Source: Nocardia suismassiliense (GTDB lineage Bacteria; Actinomycetota; Actinomycetes; Mycobacteriales; Mycobacteriaceae). Taken from it: a DNA stretch of 64,000 nucleotides. The notes beneath the pieces were generated by a model that ran no database searches, had not been told where the DNA came from, and saw nothing but the letters and a program-made list of their open reading frames with translations. This document shows positions 8,770-17,207 of the stretch, piece after piece. Made by a program: the position numbers and the translations under genes. Each line of letters starts with the position of its first letter. Within the stretch, counting starts at the first letter, position 1. The stretch is from the NCBI RefSeq assembly GCF_900269665.1, contig NZ_LT985361.1, positions 3,763,982 through 3,827,981 of the forward strand, written 5' to 3'.

Positions 8770-9753
8770 ATGCTTTTCGAAACCACTGGTTGGGTGCGTC
8801 GCGGGTTGGCCGCATTGTCGGTCGCGGCGGTGCTCGGCGCGGGCGGGGCCTTGGCGGCCACCTTGCCCACCGTCCATGCCGCAGCGCCCAACCATGATCC
8901 GGTCATCATGATCCCCGGTATGACCGGAGACGTCGGGAACATGGAACCGATGAAGCAGAACCTGCAGTCCAACGGTTGGCCGGCCGACCGGCTGTTCACC
9001 TGGACCGACAGCAGCAAGATGACGCAGGATCTCGCGGTCGCGGCCAAAGAACTGGGCGCGAAGGTGAATCAGGTCCGGCAGCAGACCGGCGCGAACAGAG
9101 TGGTGCTGGCGACCTGGTCCGCTTCCACCCTCGCCGCGCGTTATTACATCAAGAATCTCGGCGGCGGTGACACCGTCTCGCAGTACATTTCGTTCGCGGG
9201 ACCGCATCACGGCACTACGTTCAATCACTGCAAGCAGTATGTCTCCTGTCAGCAGTTCGCCGCACCGAATACGCCGTTCTTGACCGCGCTGAACTCCGGC
9301 ACCGAGGTTCCGCACAACGACAAGGTCGCCTATTTGACACTGCGCTCATCCGGTGATTGGAATGTGGCGCCGACCGATTCGGCGAAACTCGAGGGCGCCG
9401 ACAATCGGCTGCTGACCAGCCAGACCCATTTCAACATAATCACCGATGCCCAGGCCTTGAAGATCATGCGCGACTTCATCATCGCGCACGAGGACGACAA
9501 CCCGCCGACCACCACCACGCCGCCCACGTCGACGACGACCCCGCCGACCTCGACGACCACCCCACCGGTTCAGCCCTGCTTCGCGGACTCGAACTACAAG
9601 CACGTGCAGGCCGGGCGGGCACATGACAACGGTGGTGGCCGGGCCCTGGCCAACGGGTCCAACCAGGACATGGGACTCAATGTCGTCTCCGGCACGACGA
9701 AGTTGCGCAAGACCGGCGACAACTACTACGTGATCGACCCCGCCTGTTCCTGA
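8770..9753 (+). CDS. Secreted class-2 lipase with Thr/Pro linker and C-terminal binding domain
   Basis: A 327-residue exported protein. The signal segment at 1-37 (hydrophobic LAALSVAAVLGAGGALAA, cleavage near VHA) is followed by an alpha/beta hydrolase domain to about 245, a Thr/Pro linker (repeats of TSTTTPP, about 248-270), and a C-terminal domain like those on extracellular lipases and PHB depolymerases (CFADSNYKHVQAGRAHD). The catalytic His (SQTHFNI) and Asp (GDWNV) regions are present. The nucleophile elbow reads TWSAST around Ser117 rather than the usual GHSMGG, so both flanking glycines are replaced. It probably hydrolyses lipids or polyesters outside the cell. It is followed by a very strong hairpin terminator. 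Confidence 0.85.
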   Translation: MLFETTGWVRRGLAALSVAAVLGAGGALAATLPTVHAAAPNHDPVIMIPGMTGDVGNMEPMKQNLQSNGWPADRLFTWTDSSKMTQDLAVAAKELGAKVNQVRQQTGANRVVLATWSASTLAARYYIKNLGGGDTVSQYISFAGPHHGTTFNHCKQYVSCQQFAAPNTPFLTALNSGTEVPHNDKVAYLTLRSSGDWNVAPTDSAKLEGADNRLLTSQTHFNIITDAQALKIMRDFIIAHEDDNPPTTTTPPTSTTTPPTSTTTPPVQPCFADSNYKHVQAGRAHDNGGGRALANGSNQDMGLNVVSGTTKLRKTGDNYYVIDPACS

Positions 9754-9777
9754 ACCGGCCGATTCTCGAGACCCGTG

Positions 9778-9819
9778 GGCGATGGCTTCCGGTGCCCGAA
9801 CGCACCGGAAGCCATCGCC
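9778..9819 (+). terminator. Strong hairpin terminator after the lipase gene
   Basis: A perfect 18-bp inverted repeat (9778-9795 and 9802-9819; arms begin GGCGATGGCTTCC and end GGAAGCCATCGCC) with a 6-nt loop. It starts 24 bp after the lipase stop and ends 30 bp before the next start, separating the lipase from the acetoacetyl-CoA synthetase gene. Confidence 0.85.
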
Positions 9820-9849
9820 GCTCGGCAGCAACGCATCAATAGGAGTGCA

Positions 9850-11868
9850 ATGAACACCGGGGACAAGTCCGCCCACGAGGTGCTGTGGAACCCGCCACCG
9901 GATGCCAGGGCCCGCACCCGGATGGGGGACTTCATGCAATGGGTTGCCCGCGACCGCGAGGCCGACTTCGCCGACTACGCGGAATTGTGGCGCTGGTCGG
10001 TCGACGACCTGGCCGGATTCTGGTCCGCGATCTGGAATTACTTCGACGTGCCCGCCTACTCCCAGCCGACCGAGATCCTCGCCGACGCGGACCGGATGCC
10101 CGATACCCGCTGGTTTCCCGGCGCCACGCTGAACTATGCGCAGGCGGTGCTGCGTATGCCCGGCCTGGCCGACGGCGATACCGCGGTGATCGCGCACTCG
10201 CAGACCCGACGTCCGGTGCACTACACCGCCGCGGAGCTGCGCGAGCAAGTGGCGCGCGCTCGGCAGGGTTTGTTCCGGCTCGGTGTGCGGCGCGGTGATC
10301 GGGTCGCGGCGTATATGCCGAACATCCCGGAGACGCTGGTGCTGCTGCTCGCCGCGGCGAGCCTGGGGGCGACTTTCGCTTCCTGCCCACCGGAATTCGG
10401 CGTCAGGTCGGTGCTCGACCGCCTCGGTCAAATCGATCCGAAAGTTCTCGTGGTCGTGGATGGCTATCGATACGGCCGGAAATCGATCGATCGCTCGGCG
10501 GAGATCCGCGAAATCCGCACTGCGCTGACGGGGCTGGGCCAGCTCGTCGTGCTGCCTTACCTGGATCCGGCAGCCGCGCCGGGGCCGGGGGCGATCAGTT
10601 GGGATCAGCTCGTCGCGCACTCCGGCGAGCTGACCTTCGAACCGGTCCCGTTCGAGCATCCGCTGTATGTGCTCTACAGCTCGGGCACCACCGGGCTACC
10701 CAAGCCGATTGTGCACGGGCACGGTGGAATTCTGCTGGAGCACATGAAATCGCTTGCCCTGCATCATGATTTGGGTCCGGGTGATCGATTCTTCTGGTTC
10801 ACCACCACCGGCTGGATGATGTGGAACTATCTCGTGTCCGGACTTGCCGTCGGCAGCGCGGTAGTCATGTACGACGGAGATCCCGCCTACCCGGATCCGA
10901 CCCGGTTGTGGCAGCTCGCATCGGTAAGCCACACCACCTATCTCGGCACCAGCGCGCCATTTCTGCTGGCGTGCCGCAAAGTCGGCGTCTCGCCGCGTGC
11001 TACCGCCGATCTGTCCGCGTTGCGCGGCCTCGGATCCACCGGAGCGCCGCTGCCGGCCGAGGGCTACCGCTGGGTGTACGAGCACGTGGCCCCGGACATC
11101 TATTTCGCGTCGATCTCCGGCGGGACGGATCTGTGCACCGCCTTCCTCGGCGGCGCGCCCCTGCTGCCGGTACGGGCTGGGGTCATGGCGTGCCGGGCGC
11201 TCGGCGCTGCCGTGCACTCGATCGACGAAGAAGGCTGGCAGACCATCGGCCGGGAGGGCGAACTCGTGATCGGCAAACCGATGCCCTCGATGCCGATCGG
11301 GTTCTGGGATGACGCGGACCGGTCTCGCTACCGCAGCGCGTACTTCGCGGCGATCCCTGGTCTTTGGCGCCATGGAGATTGGATAACCATCGCTGCGGAC
11401 GGCAGCTGCGTGATCGGCGGGCGATCCGATGCCACCCTGAACCGAGGTGGCGTCCGACTGGGCACCGCCGAGTTCTACAGTGCCGTCGAGTCGCTGCCCG
11501 AGATTCGGGACAGCCTCGTCATCCACTTGTCCGACAACGACTCCGGGGCCGACGAGCTGCTCTTGTTCGTCGTGCTGGACGATGGCCGTTTCCTCGATGC
11601 GCGCCTGCGGGAGCGGATCGCGGCTCGGCTGCGCGATGAGCTGTCGCCGCGGCACGTGCCCGACGAAATCCATTGCGTCCGAGAGGTTCCGCGCACGCTG
11701 TCGGGAAAGAAGCTCGAAGTACCGGTGAAACGGATCTTGCGCGGTGAGCTTCCCGAAACAGTCGCTGCCCCAGGTGTCCTGGCCGATCCTGAAGCGCTGG
11801 CGCCCTTCATCGAGTTGCACGCGCACCGGAGCGGCGCGTCGGCGGTCGTCGCGGCCATCGACAGTTGA
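9850..11868 (+). CDS. Acetoacetate-CoA ligase
   Basis: A 672-residue member of the ANL adenylating superfamily. The P-loop-like motif LYSSGTTGLPKPIVHGHGG is the form typical of acetoacetyl-CoA synthetases (acetyl-CoA synthetases differ after PK). The C-terminal catalytic lysine is in RTLSGKKLEVPVKR. It converts acetoacetate, ATP and CoA to acetoacetyl-CoA in the cytoplasm. The ATG at 9850 has AGGAG five bases upstream; an in-frame start at 9775 would run through the terminator hairpin. An MHS-family transporter follows 78 bp later, so the two probably form a ketone-body uptake and activation unit. Confidence 0.9.
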   Translation: MNTGDKSAHEVLWNPPPDARARTRMGDFMQWVARDREADFADYAELWRWSVDDLAGFWSAIWNYFDVPAYSQPTEILADADRMPDTRWFPGATLNYAQAVLRMPGLADGDTAVIAHSQTRRPVHYTAAELREQVARARQGLFRLGVRRGDRVAAYMPNIPETLVLLLAAASLGATFASCPPEFGVRSVLDRLGQIDPKVLVVVDGYRYGRKSIDRSAEIREIRTALTGLGQLVVLPYLDPAAAPGPGAISWDQLVAHSGELTFEPVPFEHPLYVLYSSGTTGLPKPIVHGHGGILLEHMKSLALHHDLGPGDRFFWFTTTGWMMWNYLVSGLAVGSAVVMYDGDPAYPDPTRLWQLASVSHTTYLGTSAPFLLACRKVGVSPRATADLSALRGLGSTGAPLPAEGYRWVYEHVAPDIYFASISGGTDLCTAFLGGAPLLPVRAGVMACRALGAAVHSIDEEGWQTIGREGELVIGKPMPSMPIGFWDDADRSRYRSAYFAAIPGLWRHGDWITIAADGSCVIGGRSDATLNRGGVRLGTAEFYSAVESLPEIRDSLVIHLSDNDSGADELLLFVVLDDGRFLDARLRERIAARLRDELSPRHVPDEIHCVREVPRTLSGKKLEVPVKRILRGELPETVAAPGVLADPEALAPFIELHAHRSGASAVVAAIDS

Positions 11869-11946
11869 CACCTGCCGCCCCCATCGAATCCGTCAGGGGC
11901 CGAACCGCTGTGCGCGGACGAACCCAGCAATGCCGAAAGTAGTGAA

Positions 11947-13326
11947 ATGACAAGTAGCAAAATAGATTTCGACCTAGCTCCGGCGAGTGATCCGGTGCCG
12001 CAAGGACTCCGGCGGGTCGTTGCCGCGTCCATGGCGGGCACCGTGGTCGAATGGTATGAATTCTTCCTTTACGGCACCGCTGCGACGCTGGTGTTCAACA
12101 AGGTGTTCTTCGCCAAGGGCACGAGTGATCTCGACGCCATCCTGGCGGCCTTCGTCACCTATGCCGTCGGTTTCGCCGCGCGTCCGCTGGGTGGGCTGGT
12201 ATTCGGCCATTTCGGCGACAAGTACGGCCGCAAGAAGCTGTTGCAGCTGAGCCTGGTCCTGGTCGGTGTCGCCACCTTCCTGATGGGCTGCCTGCCGACC
12301 TTCGCGCAAGTGGGCTACCTGGCGCCGGCACTGCTGGTGACCCTGCGCTTCCTGCAGGGCTTCGCGGTCGGCGGCGAATGGGGTGGGGCGGTGCTATTGG
12401 TCGCCGAGCACAGTCCCAGCCGCAGCCGGGCCTTCTGGTCGTCCTGGCCACAAGCGGCCGTACCCGTCGGCAATCTGCTCGCGACCGTCGTACTGCTGAC
12501 CTTGACCTCGACCCTCTCGGCCGCGGACTTCCTGGGCTGGGGCTGGCGCGTGGCCTTCTGGCTGTCGGCGGTGGTGGTGCTGATCGGCTACTACGTGCGC
12601 ACGAAAATCACCGACGCGCCCATTTTCCTTGCCGCGCAACAGATCACCGAACAGGAGAAGGCCGCCTCGTTCAGCGCGCTCGAGGTGTTGCGGCGGTACC
12701 CGCGCGGCGTGTTCACCGCCATGGGCCTGCGCCTCGGCGAGAACATTATGTACTACCTGGTGGTCACCTTCTCGATCACCTATTTGAAGGTGCACGTCGG
12801 CGCGGACACCAAGGTGATCCTGTGGTGGTTGCTGGCCGCACACGTCGCGCACTTCGTGGCGATTCCTTTCGCCGGACGGCTCAGCGACCGATACGGGCGC
12901 AGGCCGGTGTACCTGGTCGGCGCTGTCACCGCGGCGAGCTGGGGCTTCTTCGCCTTCCCGATGATGGACTCCGGACACAACGCGGCGATTGTGGGAGCGA
13001 TCGTCATCGGCTTGGTGTTCCACGCGTTCATGTATGCCGCGCAGCCCGCGATCATGGCCGAGATGTTCCCGACCCGGATGCGTTATTCCGGTGTGTCTCT
13101 TGGCTATCAAGTCACCTCGATCGTCGCCGGTTCGCTCGCGCCGATCATCGCGGTGCGACTGCTCGATGTGTACGGCTCGTCGGTGCCGATCGCGATCTAT
13201 CTAGCCGCGGCCGCTGCCGTGACGGTGGTCGCCGTGCTCTGTGCCCGCGAAACCAACGGGATCGATCTCGCTGAGGTCGACCGCGCCGACGAACTCACCC
13301 GCAACCAAGAAAGAGGAATCCGATGA
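11947..13326 (+). CDS. MHS-family MFS transporter (proton-coupled small-acid symporter type)
   Basis: A 459-residue, 12-span permease. The GTVVEWYEFFLYGTAA motif at the first span and RPLGGLVFGHFGDKYGRKK in the first cytoplasmic loop are signatures of the metabolite:proton symporter subgroup, which includes ProP, ShiA and KgtP. The second half has the repeated loop AGRLSDRYGRRPVYL. Placement directly after acetoacetate-CoA ligase suggests import of acetoacetate, 3-hydroxybutyrate or a related short acid; the substrate is inferred from context only. Its stop overlaps a small downstream start (ATGA). Confidence 0.88.
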   Translation: MTSSKIDFDLAPASDPVPQGLRRVVAASMAGTVVEWYEFFLYGTAATLVFNKVFFAKGTSDLDAILAAFVTYAVGFAARPLGGLVFGHFGDKYGRKKLLQLSLVLVGVATFLMGCLPTFAQVGYLAPALLVTLRFLQGFAVGGEWGGAVLLVAEHSPSRSRAFWSSWPQAAVPVGNLLATVVLLTLTSTLSAADFLGWGWRVAFWLSAVVVLIGYYVRTKITDAPIFLAAQQITEQEKAASFSALEVLRRYPRGVFTAMGLRLGENIMYYLVVTFSITYLKVHVGADTKVILWWLLAAHVAHFVAIPFAGRLSDRYGRRPVYLVGAVTAASWGFFAFPMMDSGHNAAIVGAIVIGLVFHAFMYAAQPAIMAEMFPTRMRYSGVSLGYQVTSIVAGSLAPIIAVRLLDVYGSSVPIAIYLAAAAAVTVVAVLCARETNGIDLAEVDRADELTRNQERGIR

Positions 13327-13505
13327 GGAAATGTGCTGCCAGCTGCACCGTGGTCGCCTGCAACGGACCCGCCCAGGAGACCGCCTTGCCCGCACCGAGC
13401 GAACAGTCCACTGCACCACAATGTTTGGCGCGAAGTCTGCGGTCATCGAAACAGATGCGGTCAACATGGCTGCTGAATTCGCTCGCACACTGCGGGTTCC
13501 GCTAG
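13323..13505 (+). CDS. Short uncharacterised ORF coupled to the transporter (doubtful)
   Basis: A 60-residue reading frame starting MRKCAASCTVV, whose ATG overlaps the transporter TGA by four bases and is preceded by AAGAGGAA. The coupling and ribosome site favour translation, but the composition (Cys, Ser and Arg rich, no domain) does not look like an established protein. It may be the surviving head of a gene lost downstream; the inverted repeat at 13584-13641 follows. Confidence 0.3.
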   Translation: MRKCAASCTVVACNGPAQETALPAPSEQSTAPQCLARSLRSSKQMRSTWLLNSLAHCGFR

Positions 13506-13583
13506 AAACCGGGTTGTCGGTGTGTGCAGCACCAGAGCGATCCCGTTGCTGCTCAGGAGCATCCATCGGGGCGGGTTGGTGGG

Positions 13584-13641
13584 CCTGTCGCAAAGTCCCA
13601 TCCAGCCCGCGAATGCATCCTGGGCCGGACTTTGCGACAGG
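13584..13641. repeat. 15-bp perfect inverted repeat, terminator or insertion-sequence remnant
   Basis: CCTGTCGCAAAGTCC (13584-13598) is matched exactly by its reverse complement at 13627-13641, with 28 nt between. It lies between the ends of convergent transcription units, so it may act as a terminator. The arm also resembles IS6-family terminal repeats, which carry CTGTTGCAAAG (as in IS26 and IS6100), so a miniature or collapsed element is possible. No transposase or clear target duplication was found. Confidence 0.5.
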
Positions 13642-13643
13642 TG

Positions 13644-14141
13644 CTAGACGCTGAGCCAGTACTCGCGGATCTCGTCGAAGTGGGTGTCGGTGAGGCCGGT
13701 GCGGGGATTGACCGGGATCAGGTTGGTGGGGGTGTCACCGCGGGAAGCCAGGAACTCGTCGCGGGCCGTGGGGTACATGCCGAAGTCGTCATCGAGCCAG
13801 ATGAGCGGGCGCTGCGGGGCGTAGGCGGCGACGGCGGGGAACTTCCAGGCGGGGCCGGTGTCGCCGAACCGGATCACCGGTAGGTTGGGCAGGCCGGTGG
13901 CGGGGCCGACCATGGTGTTGGCCTGGTGTTCCCAGGTGGTCGCCCAGACGAGTTCGGCGGGGCCGGCTACTTGCAGTAGGGCCGGACCGTGAGTGGGGTT
14001 GAGCCACATGCGCAACGGGTGCCGCCTGCTCCAGCCGGAGATCTTGAATTTGTGCTCGCGATAACCCAGTGGGTTGGCGCCGGCTTTGGCCGCGAACGGG
14101 GTCAGCGGGCCGTCGATATCGAGGAGCAGAAGCGGCCGCAT
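13644..14141 (-). CDS. HAD-fold hydrolase-like protein
   Basis: A 165-residue protein starting MRPLLLLDIDGPLTPF, which carries the DxDG nucleophile motif of the haloacid dehalogenase superfamily at its N terminus. A later LIWLDDDFG segment supplies the acidic metal-binding pair. The region between, with WATTWEHQAN, fits small HAD domains seen in actinobacteria without a fixed substrate. It is probably a cytoplasmic phosphatase; the substrate is unknown. The ATG at 14141 is chosen so that the protein begins directly with the first beta strand; upstream in-frame sequence is Arg-rich and unlikely. It converges on the ketone-body operon. Confidence 0.75.
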   Translation of the reverse strand: MRPLLLLDIDGPLTPFAAKAGANPLGYREHKFKISGWSRRHPLRMWLNPTHGPALLQVAGPAELVWATTWEHQANTMVGPATGLPNLPVIRFGDTGPAWKFPAVAAYAPQRPLIWLDDDFGMYPTARDEFLASRGDTPTNLIPVNPRTGLTDTHFDEIREYWLSV

Positions 14142-14273
14142 GATCTCTATCGTGCCAGAACGCGAAATCCTTTGGCGTAGACGTAGTTGCGGGGGGTCGC
14201 GGCCCCGAACACCAGGCCTTCGTTTCCGCACCCTGAGCGAGGACCGGTGCCGCCGCCGGAAACGGGGTGTCAG

Positions 14274-14990
14274 CTACCGCGATTCTTGTTGACTCCCAGG
14301 GGATTTCGAGCCGGTGGAGCTGCTGCCCTCGGACAGCCGTACCGCGTCCTCGATTCTGCCTGCCGCTACGAGCTCGCCGAGGAACAGCGCGCGAGCCGCT
14401 CGCCGCAGTCCGACGCGGTCGACCTGCTGTGTTTCCTCGGCCAGCGCGTGCATGGCGAATCCGTCGACCAGTGCGACGAATGATTCGGCCGCGCCCTCGG
14501 GATCGCTGGCCCCCGCCGCACGGAGCGCGGTGGCCGCGACTCGCTGCAATGCGGCGAGCGCTTCGCCGACCGCTTTGCGCTGCGCCGGGTTGCGGCCGGC
14601 ATGCAGGAAGGCCTCGAAAATGGCCATGCTCTGCGTTCGATCCGTGGCCGTCGCATCGGCGAACAGCGATGCCATGTCCTCGAATTCGTACTGCTGCGCC
14701 GCGAGTGCGTCATTGAGCGATGTCAGGGCCTGCACTCGTTCGGCGGTGAATACCCGCAGCGCTTCCGTCGCGAGGGCATCGATCGACTCGAAGAAGTAGC
14801 TGATTGTGGCCAGCGGGACGCCGGCGTGTTCGGTCACCGTGCGATGGGTGACACCCGCCATGCCGCGCTCGGCGGCCACCTCGACCGTTGCGCGCAGCAG
14901 TGCGTCGCGGCGGGCTGCCCCCGCGGCTCGATGCTTGCGTGCGCGGGGAGCTGTCGCCTGGCTGGGTTCGGGAGGGTCGGTTGCCGCCAT
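14274..14990 (-). CDS. TetR-family transcriptional regulator
   Basis: A 238-residue repressor type. The N-terminal HTH (about 30-75) contains ERGMAGVTHRTVTEHAGVPLATI followed by SYFFESIDAL, the usual TetR recognition helix and YxxF stretch. The C-terminal ligand domain is helical, with no recognisable ligand class. A nearly perfect 28-bp palindrome lies 28 bp upstream of the start, in the promoter region shared with the divergent MBL-fold hydrolase/dipeptidase operon, so autoregulation and control of that operon are likely. The start is ATG 14990; an in-frame TTG at 15020 would fall inside the operator. Confidence 0.87.
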   Translation of the reverse strand: MAATDPPEPSQATAPRARKHRAAGAARRDALLRATVEVAAERGMAGVTHRTVTEHAGVPLATISYFFESIDALATEALRVFTAERVQALTSLNDALAAQQYEFEDMASLFADATATDRTQSMAIFEAFLHAGRNPAQRKAVGEALAALQRVAATALRAAGASDPEGAAESFVALVDGFAMHALAEETQQVDRVGLRRAARALFLGELVAAGRIEDAVRLSEGSSSTGSKSPGSQQESR

Positions 14991-15017
14991 ATCGCCGATC
15001 TTAGCTGCGACGATGTG

Positions 15018-15045
15018 CAAAGTCTGGAAGTTCTTCTAGACTTTG
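15018..15045. promoter_or_regulatory. TetR operator palindrome
   Basis: Outer arms CAAAGTCT (15018-15025) and AGACTTTG (15038-15045) plus inner arms GAAG (15027-15030) and CTTC (15033-15036) make a 28-bp palindrome with a single mismatched pair. It is centred between the TetR gene and the divergent hydrolase gene, the classic place for a TetR-family operator. Confidence 0.75.
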
Positions 15046-15208
15046 CCGCGCATGTCCGGCATGCTGGGTTCAGCGCGGCCAGGCCGCCCGACCGCGACGC
15101 ATGATCCATGGCCTCGCGGGACTCGAACCCATATTTCGGATTGCGCGGGCACTTACCTCATGCCGCGAAAAGCCGAATGCACATCAGGCGCCGACGCTAG
15201 GAGTATCA

Positions 15209-16075
15209 ATGCGGATACATCACCTCAATTGCGGCACATTGCGCCCGCCTTCTCCCCGGCTCGTCAACGGGACCGGATCGCTTTTCGGGCGCGGAACATG
15301 CGTCTGCCATTGCCTATTGATCGAAACCGATCGAACGCTGGTGCTGGTCGATACCGGCATCGGGACCCGCGATATTGCGCAACCCGTCAAGAACCTTGGT
15401 GCCGAATTCGTGTGGGGCGTGCACCCCAGCTTGGATCCCGCCGAGACCGCGCTCCAGCAGATTCTGCGGCTGGGCTTCTCGGCGGGCGATGTCGGGCATA
15501 TCGTGCTGACGCACCTCGACATCGACCACACCGGCGGCCTGCCGGACTTCCCGCACGCCGCCGTGCACGTCAACACCGACGAACTCGCGGCTGCTCGTCG
15601 ACCTCTCACGTTCCTGGAACGTCGACGGTATGCGGGAGCATCCTGGGCGCACGGGCCCAAGTGGGTGGAGCATCAGGCCGAGGGGGCCGAATGGTTCGGC
15701 TTCCGTGCCATCCGCGAACTTCCGGGCCTGCCCGCCGAAATCCTGCTCGTTCCGCTCGACGGCCACACCCGCGGCCACACCGGCGTCGCAATAGACACCG
15801 GCGCCGACACCGGCCCGCGCTGGTTGCTGCACGCCGGTGATGCCTACGATTACCACGGCCAACTCGACGCGGAACCGACCTGCCCGCTCGGACTGCGAGC
15901 ATTCCAGTACGCCCTGCAATCCAATAAATCGAGTCGTCTGCACAACCTCGAACGCCTTCGCGAACTCGCACGCTACGGCCAGGCTGATATCTTCTGCGCG
16001 CACGACCCCGCTGAATTCGACCGTTACGCACCACAATTGCCGACGCGAAAATCAGCTCCCGTAGCGCAGCTATGA
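15209..16075 (+). CDS. Metallo-beta-lactamase-fold hydrolase (lactonase-like)
   Basis: A 288-residue protein with the metal motif THLDIDHTGG (HxxxDH), further ligands in LDGHTRGHTG and LLHAGDAYDYHG, and an N-terminal LVDTGIGTRD strand. The layout is that of the N-acyl-homoserine-lactonase-like branch of the MBL superfamily (about 250-290 residues, DxDHTGG). It is probably a cytoplasmic zinc hydrolase of a lactone or ester; the actual substrate is not shown. The ATG at 15209 has AGGAG five bases before it. It is the first gene of a two-gene operon with the M19 dipeptidase (ATGA overlap), across the palindromic operator from the TetR gene. Confidence 0.82.
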   Translation: MRIHHLNCGTLRPPSPRLVNGTGSLFGRGTCVCHCLLIETDRTLVLVDTGIGTRDIAQPVKNLGAEFVWGVHPSLDPAETALQQILRLGFSAGDVGHIVLTHLDIDHTGGLPDFPHAAVHVNTDELAAARRPLTFLERRRYAGASWAHGPKWVEHQAEGAEWFGFRAIRELPGLPAEILLVPLDGHTRGHTGVAIDTGADTGPRWLLHAGDAYDYHGQLDAEPTCPLGLRAFQYALQSNKSSRLHNLERLRELARYGQADIFCAHDPAEFDRYAPQLPTRKSAPVAQL

Positions 16076-17163
16076 GTATGGACAGCGCGGCTATGAGTAA
16101 CGAGCTGCCTCCGGCCGAGGCGAGCGCGCCGACTCCGGCCATCGACATGCACGCGCACAGCCCGAGCATCGTGCCCGGCTGGTTGCGCGCCGTGGGCAAA
16201 AAGGTGCTGTCGGTCCCCACCGACCCGTTGTCCGACCTGCGGCCCGGCCGCGTCGACTTGGCCGTGATCACCGCCGTCGGCGATCCGATGGGTACCCGGT
16301 GGCGGGGTCGCTCCGCGTGGGCCGGCGTCGTCGAGCAGTTGACCGCGGCGCGGACCGAGGCGGCCGCGGCAGGCATCACGGTGGTGACCGATCCCGCATC
16401 GATCGCCCGTCCGGGCGGGCCCGCGATCATGCTCGGTGTCGAAGGCGCGGATACCGTCGGAACTGATCCGCAGCGGTTGACCGACCTGCACGAGCTGGGT
16501 GTGCGCGTGCTCGGTCTAGTGCACTACGCGGACAACGGGCTCGGCACCATCGGTATGTCCGCGTTCGGTGGCCGGGGTAGCCGGGCGGTCCGGGCCGGCC
16601 GGCGATCCGCGGGCCTGAGTCCGCTCGGCAAAGAGGTTGTCGCGCAGATGAACCGGCTCGGCATGCTGATCGATCTCGCGCACGCCGACTTCGCCACCAC
16701 GATGTCGACGTGCGAACACAGCACGGCGCCGGTGGTCAGCTCGCACACCGCAGCGTCTGCGGTACAGGACTTTCCGCGGTTCATCAGCGATACGGAGGTC
16801 CGGGCGATCGCCGCGACCGGCGGGCTGATCGGCCTGTGGCCGGCCCGCCTCGGTAAGCTCACGCTGCGCGACGTCGACGACTTCGCCAGGCATGCAGCAC
16901 ATTTGGCGCAGCTGGTCGGCGCCGAGCACCTCTGTGTCGGTACGGACATGAACGGTGTTACCGGCTATATCGACGGATACGACGGTCCTCGGTGTTTTCC
17001 CACGCTCGCCCCGGTGCTGGCAACTGCCGGGTTCGACAGCGCGGAGGTGCACGGCATTCTCGGCGGCAATGCGCTGCGTGTGCTGAAAGCGGCTCTCTCC
17101 CAAGAGAACCGAGGTTCCATGCCGTGCGAACCCGGGCGCAGCGTCCGTGATCGTCAGGAATGA
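16072..17163 (+). CDS. Membrane-dipeptidase-type peptidase, family M19
   Basis: A 363-residue protein with the zinc motif IDMHAHS near residue 27, LGVEGAD (bridging glutamate), SSHTAAS and VGTDMNG, the ordered landmarks of M19 (renal dipeptidase-like) amidohydrolases. These hydrolyse dipeptides, including some with D-residues, and occasionally lactams. No signal peptide is seen, so it is probably cytoplasmic. The start overlaps the stop of the MBL-fold gene by four bases, so the two are co-translated and may act in sequence on one compound under TetR control. Confidence 0.85.
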   Translation: MSMDSAAMSNELPPAEASAPTPAIDMHAHSPSIVPGWLRAVGKKVLSVPTDPLSDLRPGRVDLAVITAVGDPMGTRWRGRSAWAGVVEQLTAARTEAAAAGITVVTDPASIARPGGPAIMLGVEGADTVGTDPQRLTDLHELGVRVLGLVHYADNGLGTIGMSAFGGRGSRAVRAGRRSAGLSPLGKEVVAQMNRLGMLIDLAHADFATTMSTCEHSTAPVVSSHTAASAVQDFPRFISDTEVRAIAATGGLIGLWPARLGKLTLRDVDDFARHAAHLAQLVGAEHLCVGTDMNGVTGYIDGYDGPRCFPTLAPVLATAGFDSAEVHGILGGNALRVLKAALSQENRGSMPCEPGRSVRDRQE

Positions 17164-17207
17164 TGGGGAAGACCGATGTGTTGTAGATCTCGCGGCTGAC
17201 GAGCGCG

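Noticed and set aside
9500..9570. Tandem ACC/CCG-rich repeats as a possible microsatellite or CRISPR-like array
   Set aside because: They encode the Thr/Pro linker of the lipase in frame and have no spacer structure.
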